From assembly GCA_026936325.1 (NCBI GenBank), contig JAPTHN010000011.1, positions 1,865,001 to 1,929,000 of the forward strand: DNA of 64,000 nucleotides, read 5' to 3'. The notes beneath the pieces are model-generated. The model was not told the origin of the DNA. It saw only the letters and a program-made list of their open reading frames with translations, and searched no databases. Shown in pieces: positions 47,293-59,050 of this stretch. This DNA is from Platynereis dumerilii (lineage: Eukaryota; Annelida; Polychaeta; Phyllodocida; Nereididae). The position numbers were made by a program, and so were the translations under genes. Positions within the stretch are counted from its first letter, which is position 1; each line of letters starts with the position of its first letter.

Positions 47293-47418
47293 TTAGACAC
47301 CGATTTGGAGGGTTCTGACATTCATTTTTGTCAGTTAGAAACCGACTGGCGGGATCACATTCTATTGGTGATCTAACTGACAAAAATGCATGTTAGAACC
47401 CAACAGTGAGGTGTCTAA
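47293..47418. mobile_element. 126-bp foldback MITE with TTAGACACC ends
   Basis: The ends are TTAGACACC and GGTGTCTAA. Inner arms pair over GGGTTCTGACATTCATTTTT / AAAAATGCATGTTAGAACCC and GTCAGTTAGA / TCTAACTGAC. The hairpin loop lies near 47350-47380. It is noncoding. The target duplication is unclear because both flanks are AT- or repeat-like. Confidence 0.8.
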
Positions 47419-48102
47419 CTGACTTAGCCATCATAAACTTCTTCTGTCGTACCTTTTAACTTATAATTTTTGCAAAATAAACAACAATCTGATTGTTTGT
47501 TTGCTGTTGTTAACAGTGTTAATCCTAAACAGGGTGCTAACATGCAAAATTGTAAGTTAGATAACATGCAGCTTTTCCAATGGTACTAATGGTATAAGTA
47601 CATGGTGATGTCTAAACTTACTCAGAGATATATTATAGTAATATAATATTTATAATAATTTACTAAGAGACACCAGAAACAGCTAAACCCTACACTATAG
47701 TAACCCTTGCTTCCCAATAAATAATGAACATAGATCTAGCCACATGATCCAGGTCCCACAAAAGGTGAGAAACAGGCACTTGCTAGACATATGTACGTCC
47801 ATTAGTAACGACAACTGTCAGCAGCCATTCTCATCATGTTCGGAACAATCCCAAACAAATCACTCATTTTTATTCTCTGGTATGAGCAACTGCTTTTAAT
47901 TTGTCATATATGGCCAAAAACATTCATTTCCTGGACACTTTTCATAATATGTATTAGAGAATACAAAACATGCAAGTTTAACAAATTTGTATCTGTAGAA
48001 GATGTTATGGCTTGGAAGGCAAAATCGTAGGTGCCTTCATTACCAATCTGTATGACCTTGATATTGTAAACCTCTCAATGATATTTTGGTAATAGCTGAA
48101 TT

Positions 48103-48441
48103 CACCCCCCGGGGTGGGGGGTACTTACTATGTAAAGGTGTATATAGAGGCGCCGCTGGATGGTACTGCTTTTTTGGCCTTTTTGGATTAAAAAGGTTTT
48201 GGTTTTTTGACAATTCAGATTAATTTGGTACCAGTTTTTGCAACCCCATCATGTTTGGTATCGTTAGAATCGGCTTAAAAAGACGATTAAGATGGTTTAT
48301 AAGGCATAAAGATTAAAATTGTTCCGAATAAAAACTTAATGAAAGATTAAAATGCTTTCTGGTTTTGGCGTGGTTTATGGATTAGAATGGTTCCCATTTT
48401 CAAAATTTCATTGGCGCATCCGTATATGAAAGCCTATACAT
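48103..48441 (+). mobile_element. CCGGGG/GGGTACT MITE, right end lost
   Basis: It matches the element at 60135-60486 along its length: GTGTATATAGAGGCGCCGCT, TTTTTTGGCCTTTTTGGATT and GTTAGAATCGGCTTAAAA. It keeps the left C/G-rich end (CCCCCCGGGGTGGGGGGTAC), but the right GTACCCCCC end is missing. Internally it holds several GGATTAAAATGGTTT-like words. It interrupts arm B sequence. Confidence 0.8.
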
Positions 48442-48558
48442 TTCAGCTGCTGCTTGGTTATTATTTCAGGAAAACAGGCGTGTCATGTTTATATTTATGA
48501 GACCAGGAGGCAAAAAACAAGAGGAGGCTAAAAAGGGATATAGAAAGAGACAGATGAG

Positions 48559-49967
48559 TGGCAGCGCATGGGCCCTCCTGTCCAGTTACCTCAGTAATCG
48601 CGTACAATATGTCGAATATCAAAATTGCTCTTCCTCTCACTTAAATATTTCTACTGGTGTCCCACAGGGTTCAATCTTGGGTCCATTGTTGTTCCTCATC
48701 TATGTAAATGATGTTTTCAGATCAAGCAGTTTTTTCAAATTCATTGTATATGCAGACGATACCACTTTATTTGTTTCTCTTGATTCTTCTCAAGACAATG
48801 TTCAGATCTTGAATACTGAATTAGCAAATGTTTTGTCTTGGCTTAAAGCTAACAAGCTATCTTTGAATATAGATAAAACAAAATGTATGATTTTCCACAC
48901 TCCTGGTAAAGTTGTCAATCGCCCAGCGTTATTTATAGATTCCAAAATCTTGGAATACATTGGTACCTTTAATTTTCTAGGTATAGCTATTAATGAGCAT
49001 CTCAAGTGGAATGATCACCTTGATAAAATAAGTAAAAAAATAGCTAAGTGTACTTGTATTTTAAATAGATTGAAGAAATTCCTTCCTCAGGATACTTTGA
49101 AAACTATTTATTGTGCCCTTATTAATTCTCACCTTAATTATGGAATTCTATGCTGGGGCTACAAAGCAAACTCCATATTTAAATTACAAAAAAGGGCGAT
49201 TCGAGCTGTAGCCAATACTAGATATAATGCCCATACACAGCCCTTATTCAAAAAATTGTGTTTGCTTACTGTTCATGATATTTTGAAAGTAAAATTATAT
49301 AAGTTTTTTTACAGATTAGAAAATAATCAAATTCCGAAATATTTTTCAGTGACAAATATTCTAATAAAACCCCAAAATGATTACCCATACAATACACGAA
49401 ATAAAAATTTTAGATTACCTCGCCTATATCATGCATATGCCGAAAATAGTGTCAGATACCAGTTACCCAAGTTATTAAATATTACCTCAAATTCCATCCT
49501 GGGAAAGGCCACAACTCATAGTGAGTTTGGCTTCTCCTTGTATATTAAAAATTCTTTGATCCACCAGTATCAGGAACAGTGTTCCATACAAAATTGTTTT
49601 ATATGTCAATCCTCCAACTATAGGTAATATTATTTCATCCTTTTTCCTTTGCTGACCATTTCATTTCATTTCATTTCATCCCATCGACCCTCATCTCATT
49701 CTCATTTATCCCCCTTCACCTTTCATTTATCATTTCACCTATCATCATTTATTTTATTTTTTTAAATTGTGATTTTCAGTTTATTTGTCATAATTTGAAA
49801 ATTTCTGGTAATTCATTTAAAATTTAAATTGATATTTTCTGTTCTAATAGGTGGCATTCATGCTAGCGCCATATTCATGGCAAAGTGAATGTCTCCTGAC
49901 ATTTAAATCATAAAACCATGTTTTTTGTATTCATTGTAACTATGTGGATTCATGTCGAATAAACATT

Positions 49968-50000
<33 letters not shown>
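48559..50000 (+). mobile_element. 5'-truncated CR1/Jockey-superfamily LINE with (CTGT)n tail
   Basis: The insert is 1442 bp long. The flanking duplication ATGAG is at 48554-48558 and 50001-50005. The arm continues across it (TAGAAAGAGACAG on the left, ATGAGATGGAAGTAGAG on the right), matching the uninterrupted arm A near 29985-30050 read in inverse. The 3' end has GTCGAATAAACATTTCTGTC plus about eight CTGT units. The 5' end is truncated inside the RT domain, so endonuclease and early RT are absent, the usual result of incomplete target-primed reverse transcription. The frame is unbroken from the 5' junction to the stop, so this is among the youngest insertions in the window. Confidence 0.92.
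48560..49627 (+). CDS. LINE reverse transcriptase, C-terminal part
   Basis: 355 uninterrupted codons belong to the element. The open frame begins upstream at 48485, but its first 25 codons are flanking arm DNA fused by chance. RT blocks are visible: GVPQGSILGPLLFLIYVND (RT block with the PQGS motif), then the catalytic FIVYADDTTLF with YADD at 48749-48760, then NKLSLNIDKTK (thumb-side block) and FLGIAINEHLKWNDHL. The tail has LPQDTLKTIYCALINSHLNY then GILCWG, typical of CR1, L2 and Jockey relatives. The protein would lack the APE endonuclease and the RT fingers, so the fragment is not expected to be active by itself. I cannot assign it to a named clade without a search. Confidence 0.9.
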   Translation, partial: GSAWALLSSYLSNRVQYVEYQNCSSSHLNISTGVPQGSILGPLLFLIYVNDVFRSSSFFKFIVYADDTTLFVSLDSSQDNVQILNTELANVLSWLKANKLSLNIDKTKCMIFHTPGKVVNRPALFIDSKILEYIGTFNFLGIAINEHLKWNDHLDKISKKIAKCTCILNRLKKFLPQDTLKTIYCALINSHLNYGILCWGYKANSIFKLQKRAIRAVANTRYNAHTQPLFKKLCLLTVHDILKVKLYKFFYRLENNQIPKYFSVTNILIKPQNDYPYNTRNKNFRLPRLYHAYAENSVRYQLPKLLNITSNSILGKATTHSEFGFSLYIKNSLIHQYQEQCSIQNCFICQSSNYR

Positions 50001-50383
50001 ATGAGATGGAAGTAGAGAAATAGTGATTCTGTCATCAGCTGCTAACTGAAACCATCTTGCAGATCACCATCTGTGTCTATGTTATGTTCCTGGCTATTTC
50101 CAGTAGGCCTGATCTTCTTCTTGGGAGAAAGAGGCATAAGAAAAGAAATAAGAGACTGCCACAAGTAGTTTTGGGTTTCTGTCTCATAAAAGGAAAATGT
50201 CAACTGAACCATAAGTCTCTTTAAAGGAACATAAACAAGTGTGTATGGGAGTAAGCATAAGAGAAATATGCGTCAGCGACTTACTTTTACGAGTTGCCCA
50301 CAGATAGCATCATAACAGAAAACAAAAGACCCAGAGAAGAAAGAACAAAAGGAGGTGAAACTACTAACAAAATATAAAATTAG

Positions 50384-50700
50384 GGGGAACCGGGGCATTT
50401 TGTGATGCCGGGCACTATGGAACGGTGGGGTTTTCTTGGTTCCTGGTAGGGTATATGATATGGTGGTGCCATCATATCTTGTAATTTCACATCCTGATGT
50501 TTCTATCGTTTTAATGACAAATTACAGCCTGAGAAATTAGCATTTTGGTGTAAAAGTCATATTGGGGCTCATGGGGACAGTGAATTTGGGGCACATTGGG
50601 ACGGACTTACTATGGCAGAATTTAAATGTCCAAATGACCTGGGACCAGTGCGCGCAAAAGACGTCGGACAATCGTCCGAATTTAGACCTGGACCAGGGCT
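50384..50700 (+). mobile_element. Possible end of a GGGG-rich DNA element
   Basis: TTAGGGGGAACCGGGGCATT breaks the arm B sequence here. It resembles the TIR of the element at 62648 (GGGGAACGAGGGGCAAAA). Further GGGG words (GGGGCTCATGGGGACAG, TTTGGGGCACATTGGGAC) occur within 200 bp, as in that element. No matching right end was found, so it is probably partial. Confidence 0.35.
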
Positions 50701-51489
50701 AGTCTGAAGTGTGCCGAATCTTCCAAGACCAACAATTTTCGAAGTTCTATAAAAAGTTTGTGTCCCTTTTGTTAAAACCAAAGGTTTACCTTTGCTCCAA
50801 CCGCTTTGCTTTTAAATTAGTTTTACTGGCAAGTGGTAGATGTCGGTCACAGAGCATCAGTTTCATTTGCAGATCTGCTTCTTTGTGCTGCAGCTACTCG
50901 GCCAGTACTTGTCGACTACAGAATACGGTTTTCACTGATCTCTTGACTTTTTTGTGAACCCAATTTAGCTGAATTTTAGTGCTTAGAACTTTTCTCTCAG
51001 CTTAAATTTCAAACAACAGTTCCAAAAAGATTTTGATCATTTATGGCCGGCCATGACTCGTACTTGCCTAGCGTTTATAAAAAATCAAATTTATAAAATG
51101 TGAAACTGAATCTTTTCCATATGTATCGATGATTCAAAAGAATTTCTGTTAATTAAATGCACGTTGCCATCTACAACTCATGGAGTGAGAAGATTGAATG
51201 ATTGCTGCATGCAATGCTATGCATCGATCTCTCTGCATCGTTGGCGGGAATGCATGCACGGAGGTTGTAGAAATTGTACACCAGGCTTTTTATGAACCTC
51301 GTTTAGCAAACCCAATTCTGAAATCTCACGACCGCCAGCTGGTTGCACAATAAAGCAAAGGGAAAGTTGCATAAGTTTTCACAGTTTTGCAGCTTTTTGT
51401 GTTGGATTGTCACACACCATCTCGTGACTTGGATGGATGCCTTGTCTCCCACACAATTCTGTGATTGCACTGACCCAATGGGCAGCCAG

Positions 51490-51675
51490 GCCATCACAAG
51501 GCATCACAGCATATCACAAGGCATCATAGGACATTACGAGGCATCACAAGGTATCACGAGGCTTCTCCAGGCATGGTGCACAGGACACCGCATAGCATTC
51601 CCTTTCTGATGCTTCACCAAATGCTTCACCAAATGCTTCACCAAATGCTTCACCAAATGCTTCACCAAATGCTCT
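51490..51675. repeat. Arm B copy of the 12-bp minisatellite, inverted
   Basis: The unit GCTTCACCAAAT occurs about five to six times (51609-51670), preceded by CATCACAAGG-type repeats (51490-51560). It is the inverse of 28395-28570. Here nearly all 12-mers are the CACCAAAT form, whereas arm A has a mix of CTAG, GGTGG and GGTGA variants. Confidence 0.85.
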
Positions 51676-51699
51676 AGCATATATACTGTTCTGCTTTTT

Positions 51700-52163
51700 A
51701 ACTTATGCAGTCCATGAATTCGTGACACTATGCAGGTTCAGTTGATTGGACACCAGACGGGTTCATAGAGCACAGGATAATATAGTCCAGCAAGTTTGTA
51801 ACACCTTCATAATGTGATAAAACACACTCAATATAGTCCAGTAAGTTTGTAACACCTTCAATAATGTGATAAAACACACTCAATCATAATTCTGCATTTG
51901 GTACACTATATAAGCACCAGGGAAAGAAAAGAAAGCATTTCTATGTCAAGATCATTCAAATAAGATCATTTTTAAAATTCTATAATGAGACTTTTGCATG
52001 CAACAAGGGTGTGTAAAACTAAAAATTTTAGATTTCAATTTTCTCAAAATTTTCCTAACAGTTTTTTTTTATCTTTACATCAAATCGAAGCTTAGGCCAC
52101 ATACTACAACGCTGTGTTGACAGATTCTTTGTACATTTATTTTAACCATAAACTTTGTTCAAG
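51700..52163. other. Noncoding stretch between arm B and arm C
   Basis: It holds a tandem pair of about 58 bp (AATATAGTCCAGCAAGTTTG and AATATAGTCCAGTAAGTTTG, each followed by TAACACCTTCA and AATGTGATAAAACACACTCA) at about 51780-51890. Otherwise it is AT-rich with no gene. Confidence 0.6.
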
Positions 52164-52179
52164 GACACTGTGTGTTAGA

Positions 52180-52411
52180 TTTGATTTGATTTGATTTGAT
52201 TTATTTATTCAAAATAACAACATGTGAACAATCCAAAAACAATGTGAGTTTAAGTAAAAATTACAACGTAACTCCCACTAACTAGCAGAATTAAACATTT
52301 TCAAATTATTTATAAAATTCTTGATTGACACTGAATTAATAGTTCTTTCATCTAAATTATTCCATTCATTTACAATTCGATTGCTCCAAAAATATTTTCT
52401 TTTATCAGTAC
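52180..52411 (-). mobile_element. 232-bp LINE 3' end with (AAATC)n tail and 16-bp TSD
   Basis: On the minus strand it encodes RTDKRKYFWSNRIVNEWNNL then DERTINSVSIKNF to a stop. This is the C-terminal pattern (FFxxRVVNxWNxLP) of CR1/Jockey-type ORF2. A 3' UTR and an AAATC pentanucleotide tail follow (52180-52203). The perfect target duplication GACACTGTGTGTTAGA lies at 52164-52179 and 52412-52427. The tail differs from the (CTGT)n LINE, so this is a second, separate family. Confidence 0.9.
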
Positions 52412-52427
52412 GACACTGTGTGTTAGA

Positions 52428-52944
52428 AGTTAGATTGCAGTAACACATCTCATAATTTAATGTTGTCAGTCGACGTTATAGCAGTTATTTGTGTTGGAGA
52501 CTCAGCAGGGTATTTGTTGTCATTGTATGACAGGAGTGCTTGCTGGAAGTTATTAATGGGCATAGTAATAATGGGTCTAGCAAGTTCCCGTTTCTCACCT
52601 TTTGTGGGAACTAGATTACATATATGTTTGTATCTAGGTAAAATGATCTTTATTTTCCACTTTTGGCACAAACACAACGATCGAGGATATTTCTTGGCAA
52701 GGGAAGTTAGTGATAGCATTTCTGCAACATGTTTCATCTTCAGCAAAAGATGCATCTGTACCTAGGTCTAAAGTAGTTTGTTGAAGTCTATACTATAAGC
52801 AATAACATTGAAATTATGATCAAAACAACATGCCAGATAAGGCAGACATAATGAGGAAATACCTAATAAGACAACCACTCTTTGTTTTGACTTAAACCTA
52901 ATTCATTGTTTTAATTTCGGGTTAACCTTTTTACCAGTAGATGT
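52428..52944 (+). repeat. Partial arm unit before arm C
   Basis: 52440-52650 matches the unit landmark (TTAATGTTGTCAGTC...GGTCTAGCAAGTTCCCGTTT) found at about 32900-33070. After about 52650 the sequence is unmatched AT-rich DNA. Overlapping opposite frames of 101 codons here have no recognisable domain. Confidence 0.6.
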
Positions 52945-53544
52945 TTTTTTTGTCCTACTTTTCTTTCAAAAACAAGTTACACAACTGTGACATGACTTGC
53001 AGTTAGCTTTTAGATTTTGGCGATTATTCTGGCCTTTTGGTGTGGAGGAATCCCCAGCAGTTTCCCTCTAAAGAGGTTGGGTAAGCCAGAAGACCACACA
53101 GTAGCATTTGATGAATGGGTTGCAGAGGGGCACCCAGGTGTCGACCGTGTTCCACTGACAACATTCTGGCCTGGCTCAGGTCTTGCTGGCAGACTGCAAA
53201 GTGCTCTGCTGACCATTACGCCATGTGGGGGTGAGTTGACCGGTCAAAGTGGCCTCAGCACATTACACTTTGCATGCGAACCGGCCATGAAAAGGCCAAC
53301 ACACTGGATCTCTGGTCAATGGATGACTCTTGAGTTGTAGCAAGCCCGTGTGGGACAGTGTTGGGCTGTGTGGACTGGGTAGCATGCAGTGTTACTAAAA
53401 GACACGGAGCTGATACAGCTCTGGCATAGCTCAGACCAAGGGAGGCAGCAAATGGCAGGGCTCACAGCTCCCTTTGATAAGTGATATGCCTCACTCCCAC
53501 AGACCAGAGGGACAACACGCTCATTGTGAATTATACATTCCCCA

Positions 53545-53720
53545 GCATTTGCTAGAGCATTTGCTAGAGCATTTGGTGAAGCATTTGGTGAAGCATTTGG
53601 TGAAGCATCAGAAAGGGAATGCTATGCGGTGTCCTGTGCACCATGCCTGGAGAAGCCTCGTGATGCCTCGTGATGCCTCGTAATGTCCTATGATGCCTTG
53701 TGATATGCTGTGATGCCTTG
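53545..53720. repeat. Arm C copy of the 12-bp minisatellite
   Basis: About five 12-bp GAGCATTTG-type units plus GATGCCTCGTGATG repeats. There are fewer 12-mers than in arm A (about seven), and the second array is longer (it includes GATGCCTTGTGATATGCTGT). Confidence 0.85.
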
Positions 53721-55962
53721 TGATGGCCTGGGTGCCCATTGGGTCAGTGCAATCGCAGAATTGTGTGGGAGACAAGGCAACCATCCAAGTCACGAGATGG
53801 TGTGTGACAATCCAACACAAAAAGCTGCAAAACTGTGAAAACTTATGCAACTTTCCCTTTGCTTTATTGTGCAACCAGCTGGTGGTCGTGAGATTTCAGA
53901 ATTGGGTTTGCTAAACGAGGTTCATAAAAATGCCGGTGTACAATTTCTACAACCTTCATGCATGCACTCACGCCTACGAAGCAGAGAGGTCCAGGCATAG
54001 AAGTGTACATAGAAGTGTACTGCAGTTCCATGGTCCATGCATGCAGTGCCAAGCACCAATAACTTCTCATTCTGGGAGTCAAAGATGGCAATATGGCCTT
54101 AATTAAAAGGAATGCAATTTAACTATCCAAGAATAATTATTTTGTGAACCAGACCGCATTGGACCAGTACATAAAGTACCAATACCTCTTCAATAAAAAT
54201 AATACATAATGAAAGAAAACTCAAATTTTCAGATCTGTTTCTGATAAACACCGAAAAAACTGGGTCATTTGCAGGCATAAAGGATCTTGCAAAACCTTTT
54301 TTTTTCAATGGTTATTTAAAATAATCTAACCTCAGAGAAATTAAGTACTGAAATTCAATGAAATTGTGTCCACAAAAAATCAAAGAACCCGAATGTGTAG
54401 ACTTGACAAGTTGTCAGCACAAATAGCAGCTCTTCATCGAAACTGATGCCCTGTGACCGACATGTCGGCCTAACACCTACCAGTAGAAAAAAGGCACAGA
54501 AAAAACTTTGGTTCAAGCAAATTAAACAACAACTCAAATAGTCTATGGAACACCATTACTCACAAACCAATTTTCACAGTGAAATAAATGTTGAAGCTAC
54601 TGCCAAAATCCTCGACCTTGTGGATCCAGATACCTACAAGGCTTAACTTGAAACAAACATTGCAGAAAAAAAGAAGACAATAGGCAGAATACAACACTTT
54701 GAGGAAATGGATATATCCATTTAATGCATCATTAAATTCTGCTGCAATAGTTGACTCTCCTGTTTTTTTTGTGGGGAGGGGAGACTTCTGTATTTATAGG
54801 TAACTCGTAAAAGTAAGGCGGCCAAAGAATATGTTGTATGCTCACACCCATAACACTTGTTTATGTTCCTTACAACAGACTTATGGTTCAGTTGACAACT
54901 TGCTTTTATGAGACAGAAACCCAAAACTACTTGGAGCAGTGTGTTTGTCAACTTCTTATGCCTCTTTCTCCAAAGAAGAATATCAGGCCAACTGGAAATA
55001 GCCGGGAACATAGCATAGACACAGATGGAGATCTGCATGGTGGTTTCAGTTAGCAGCTGATGACAGGAGACACTTTTTCTCTAATATAATTCCATCTCAT
55101 CTGTTTCTTTCTACATCCGTATTTAGCCTCCTCTTGTTTCATATTTATATTTTATGGCATATTATGCCGGTCGTCACAATATGCTCTTTCATTTTAAAAG
55201 ATGACTCATCAATTGGAAGACATTCTTGCCAAAATTAATTGGATCTTGTGCTCAGATATTGATTGAAAATATATGCATGAACACTCTCTTTCATTCATAT
55301 TATAAAGATCCTCAAACGATTTTACTCTGAGATATAGGCTTGAAAATGTATCTTCTGAACTATGAAATGTTCTTAGTTGTAGCCCCAATAAGTATTAAAT
55401 AGAAATAATTCATTATTGATGAATGACATCTTCTAAAACTTCTATTTTCCAGAAAAAAGAAAGTAATGAAATCTCCCACCAATAAACCAGTATGTTCTCT
55501 ACTCTAAAATTGACTGATCAATGCTGTTTGCATTGAATGAAGAAAATGGCAAGGAGAGCATGATTTAAAAATATCATGGGAAATATTGGGGTACCATTAC
55601 ATTGGCAAAGTAGGCTTTTGTGGACTAAATACACTCATATTTTTTTTTGTTGGTCTTCGGCATGAAAAACGAAAAAATAGACTGGTTATAACTTTTAACA
55701 AAGGAATTTGTTGCCTTTGGAATATTATCAACAGACCCTTCAGGCAGCTGCCTTGTGATTTGAAGAGAGGCCTGACGTGCAGGAACATAGAGACTACCAG
55801 GGAGAAAAAGAGAGTATGGGTTATAGAAGAGAGGTGGAATTAGAGAGAAAACCTCTCCTCTCATCAGCTGCTTGCCAAGACCATCAGATCACCATCTGTG
55901 TCGATGCTGAGTGGCATGAGTCTGTTCTCAAATGATTTCCAGTGATGATCAATGTATGGGTG

Positions 55963-56151
55963 CACTCTAAAAAATGCCAGGACAAAATTGGTTTTTTAGA
56001 TTCAAAATGGTTTTTTGAAAAACCAAATTTCAATGCAAAACCAAAATGGATTTTTAAAAAAATCCATTTTGGTTTTTTGCATTGAAATTTGGTTTTTCAA
56101 AAAACCATTTTGAATCTAAAAAACCAATTTTGTCTGAAATTTTTTAGAGTG
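55963..56151. mobile_element. 189-bp foldback MITE, arm C copy
   Basis: It has the same length and almost the same sequence as 32215-32403, with CACTCTAAAAAAT ends. It is shared by descent with arm A rather than an independent insertion. Confidence 0.88.
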
Positions 56152-56456
56152 TGGTTGAAGAAACTCAAGAACAATCTGCCACAGTACCGGCTTTTTCTTG
56201 CAGCACAGAGCACATCACTAAGTAGTTCTGGGTTTGTGTTACATGTCTCATAAAAGGGATCAACTGAACCATGATTCTGTTTTCAAAAAAAAACAAGAAC
56301 AACTGTTTTTGTCTGACTGCATATGTATAACACAATGCCACTTTCGCTTCAGCAACCAGCCTCACTTTTTTGAGTTCCACAAAGACATTTGAAACACTGA
56401 AGGAAGACAAAGGAGTCAAATATGATATTTGTAATTTGTGACACATTAAATAAATA

Positions 56457-58126
56457 CAGTTGAGGTCAAATGTATTCATACAGCGAGGGCTGCTGTTTTC
56501 AAAGTTATGTGGCATTGTAAAATCTGCCTATATTGGATTGAAAACACTTCAGATCACCTGTTGTGATTGTTTTTCAACTCATGGAAGTGAAAAAATCAGA
56601 ATCAAATATGATTTGCATTTGTTAAGAGGCTCTGAATTCAAAATGTCCAAAATTTGGTGGGTCAAAAGAAATCATACACTTCGATTTTTCTCCAATATAT
56701 GCAAAATAAGCATTGGTAAACCAACTAAATAATGTAGATTGATGTCAGAAAGTGATGCCTCAATGTCTGATGAGGTTTTGTTAATTTCTGAACCGCAACA
56801 AATTGACTTACGTAGTTTTTCCCACAGGGCGTGACAAGTTACTGCTCACATATTTTATTTAAAATTTCAAAATTATTTTGAGGGAAAACAAACATGCAGA
56901 AAATACATCAAAACAATGGCAATCAAATTCAGAGAGTCTGGGCGTTTATATCATGTGGTATGTGAACAATTTAACATGCCAATGCCTTCATGTAGAATTG
57001 TAGATGACCATCGAGGGCTCTGCAGCCTATCTGTCAACAGAATCATTGCATAAGTAGGAAATATATGGGACCTATCTTCAAAACAAGAATGCATTTTGGT
57101 CAGAAAGGTGGATCACACCCCAAAATTAACAAAGGAGGGAGTTCTGTGGAGGTTAACGGGCATAGTGGACCAGTGCTGTGAGCAAGCGTTGTTGAACACA
57201 CTTTGCCTCTACACAGGCTGATGGGCTTCAATGCAGTAAAAATGTCACTTAATCTGGTTTCAAGTACAGTCGAGATTCATAAATTATCCCAAAAATCTTT
57301 CTCCTACTTCATGAAGTTATTAGAGGTGAAATTGGATGTTTTGTTTTGGTGCATTGGCTCGTCTTTGCATTGAGACCTCTTAGAGGCCATGTTGGTGAAA
57401 TGTTCATTTGTTAGCACTTGTTGTACCCTGTGTCCATAATTCTCCACAGAGCTCTATCATTGTTAATTTAGGTTGTTTGTTACCATACTGACTAAAATTC
57501 ACTCTTGTCTGACAGACAGCCTCCATCCATTTCCCACATGTACAGTGATTCTGTTGACCAATTTTCCATATACTTCCTCATGGTGGTGTATATGATAGAC
57601 CTTGGTGTGTGAAATTGTTCAGATACTGCATGCAATTTGTTTCCTGAACATTTGAACTCAATTATTCACCTTTTCATGTATTTGCCACATGCTTTTTCCT
57701 TAAATAAGTTTTGAAAAATTGAAATAATATGTGTAAGTGGGTAACTTATCACATCCCTTGAGAAAAAATTAGGTCAGTCAACAGTTTGCATTTCAGAAAT
57801 TAACAAAACATAATCAGACATTGAGGCATCACTTTCTGACATCGATTTACATTATTTAGTTGGTTTACCAATGCTTATTTTGCATATACTGGAGAAAAAT
57901 CCAAGTGTATGATTTCTTTTGACCCACCAAATTTTGGACATTTTGAATTCAGAGCCTCTTAACAACTGCAAATCATATTTGATTCTGGTTTTTTCACTGC
58001 CATGAGTTGAAAACAATCACAACAACTGATCTGAAGCATTTTCATTCCAATATAGGCAGATTTTACGATGCCACATAACTTTGAAAACAGCAGCCCTCGC
58101 CGTATGAATACATTTGACCTCAACTG
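56457..58126. mobile_element. Tc1/mariner transposon, 1670 bp, long TIRs
   Basis: The ends CAGTTGAGGTCAAATGTATT and AATACATTTGACCTCAACTG are perfect complements, flanked by the TA target (56455-56456 and 58127-58128). Both the CAGTTGAGGTC start and the length are typical of Tc1-like elements. The inverted repeats extend about 400 bp inward with scattered mismatches (to about 56870 and 57720), longer than the usual IR/DR of 200-250 bp. The middle (about 56890-57560) has no open frame. GGTGGATCACACCCCAAAAT may be a relic of the transposase N-terminal region. Arm A at 32705-32715 (GATACCATTTTCCTG) preserves the empty site. Confidence 0.93.
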
Positions 58127-59050
58127 TACCATTCTCCTGAAGTTCTCCAAATTGTACAAAGATGTACTATTGCATTTACTGCATTATTACATGCCTGGAT
58201 AGCCATACATCCACAGGGTATTTTAAAGGAGCTTACTTTGCCTCTGCTCCCTCTATCTCTCTATCTAAAGGTTTGGAGAAGAAGTGCCACGACATTACAA
58301 TCAGACGTTTTGTTGCAGTGACACATCTTAGAAATTAATGTTGTCAGTTGGCATTAGAGCAATAATTCATACTTTAAGATCAGGTTTTTTTTTAATGTGA
58401 ACTAGGAGTGCTTGAAAGTTATTAATATGTCTAGCAAGTGCCTGTTTCTCACCTTCAGGGGGCTCTATAGATCATATGGTTGTATCTAGGTACGTTATTG
58501 ATCAGTACAGGGAGCAAGATAACTTGGAAGGAAAACCTAAGGTGGATCCTGCTGCTTCAGGTTGCTTGTATGGATTTAAAGTTTTTGGCAAATGCCAGTC
58601 ATCACTATGATGCTCTTTTGCTTTTAAAAAAGGAATGTCAGATTAAAACCGTCCTTGCCAAAATTAATTGGAATCTCGCAATGAGATATCGATTGTACAG
58701 TTAAGTCATGACCATCTTCCATATTAAGAAGATTCCCAGATAATGTAAGTATGATGTGATATGTTCCCTCCTTGACTGGGTCTAATTAATAGTCCCATCA
58801 TGAACAAAATAAATTGCTCTACATCTACACGTACATGGCCGCTCAGCAGTAATTGTACACTGTGACCTTTATAGTTGTCCACTCAAGAGCTTAATTAGCA
58901 CAGTTACAAGTTCCATCTACTTTAATGGCAATTTATTACAGTCCTTGTCATACTTACATGGAATTCAAGTTTTTATCAAGGTTATGGAACTGTGATATCC
59001 TGGATGGACTTGATGTTGCAGCTGGCATCCTTATTGACTATAGCATTGCA

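Larger units (their letters stand above)
40195..51690 (-). repeat. Arm B: inverted copies of the large repeated segment
   Basis: The arm has three parts: 40195-42110 (inverse of about 34060-31850), 42480-44300 (a second partial inverse copy), and 44990-48060 continuing at 50001-50340 and 51140-51690 (inverse of about 33240 down to 28400). Landmark words read inverted to A, such as AGGTGAGAAACAGG near 41105, 42818, 45196 and 47763. Divergence from A is clearly greater than between A and C. Insertions within it are at 43006-43408, 44478-44680, 47293-47418, 48103-48441 and 48559-50000. No gene is conserved. Confidence 0.75.

Noticed and set aside
47293-47418. Palindrome as a transcription terminator or structured RNA
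   Set aside because: Better explained as a foldback MITE, given its TTAGACACC/GGTGTCTAA ends and isolated position.
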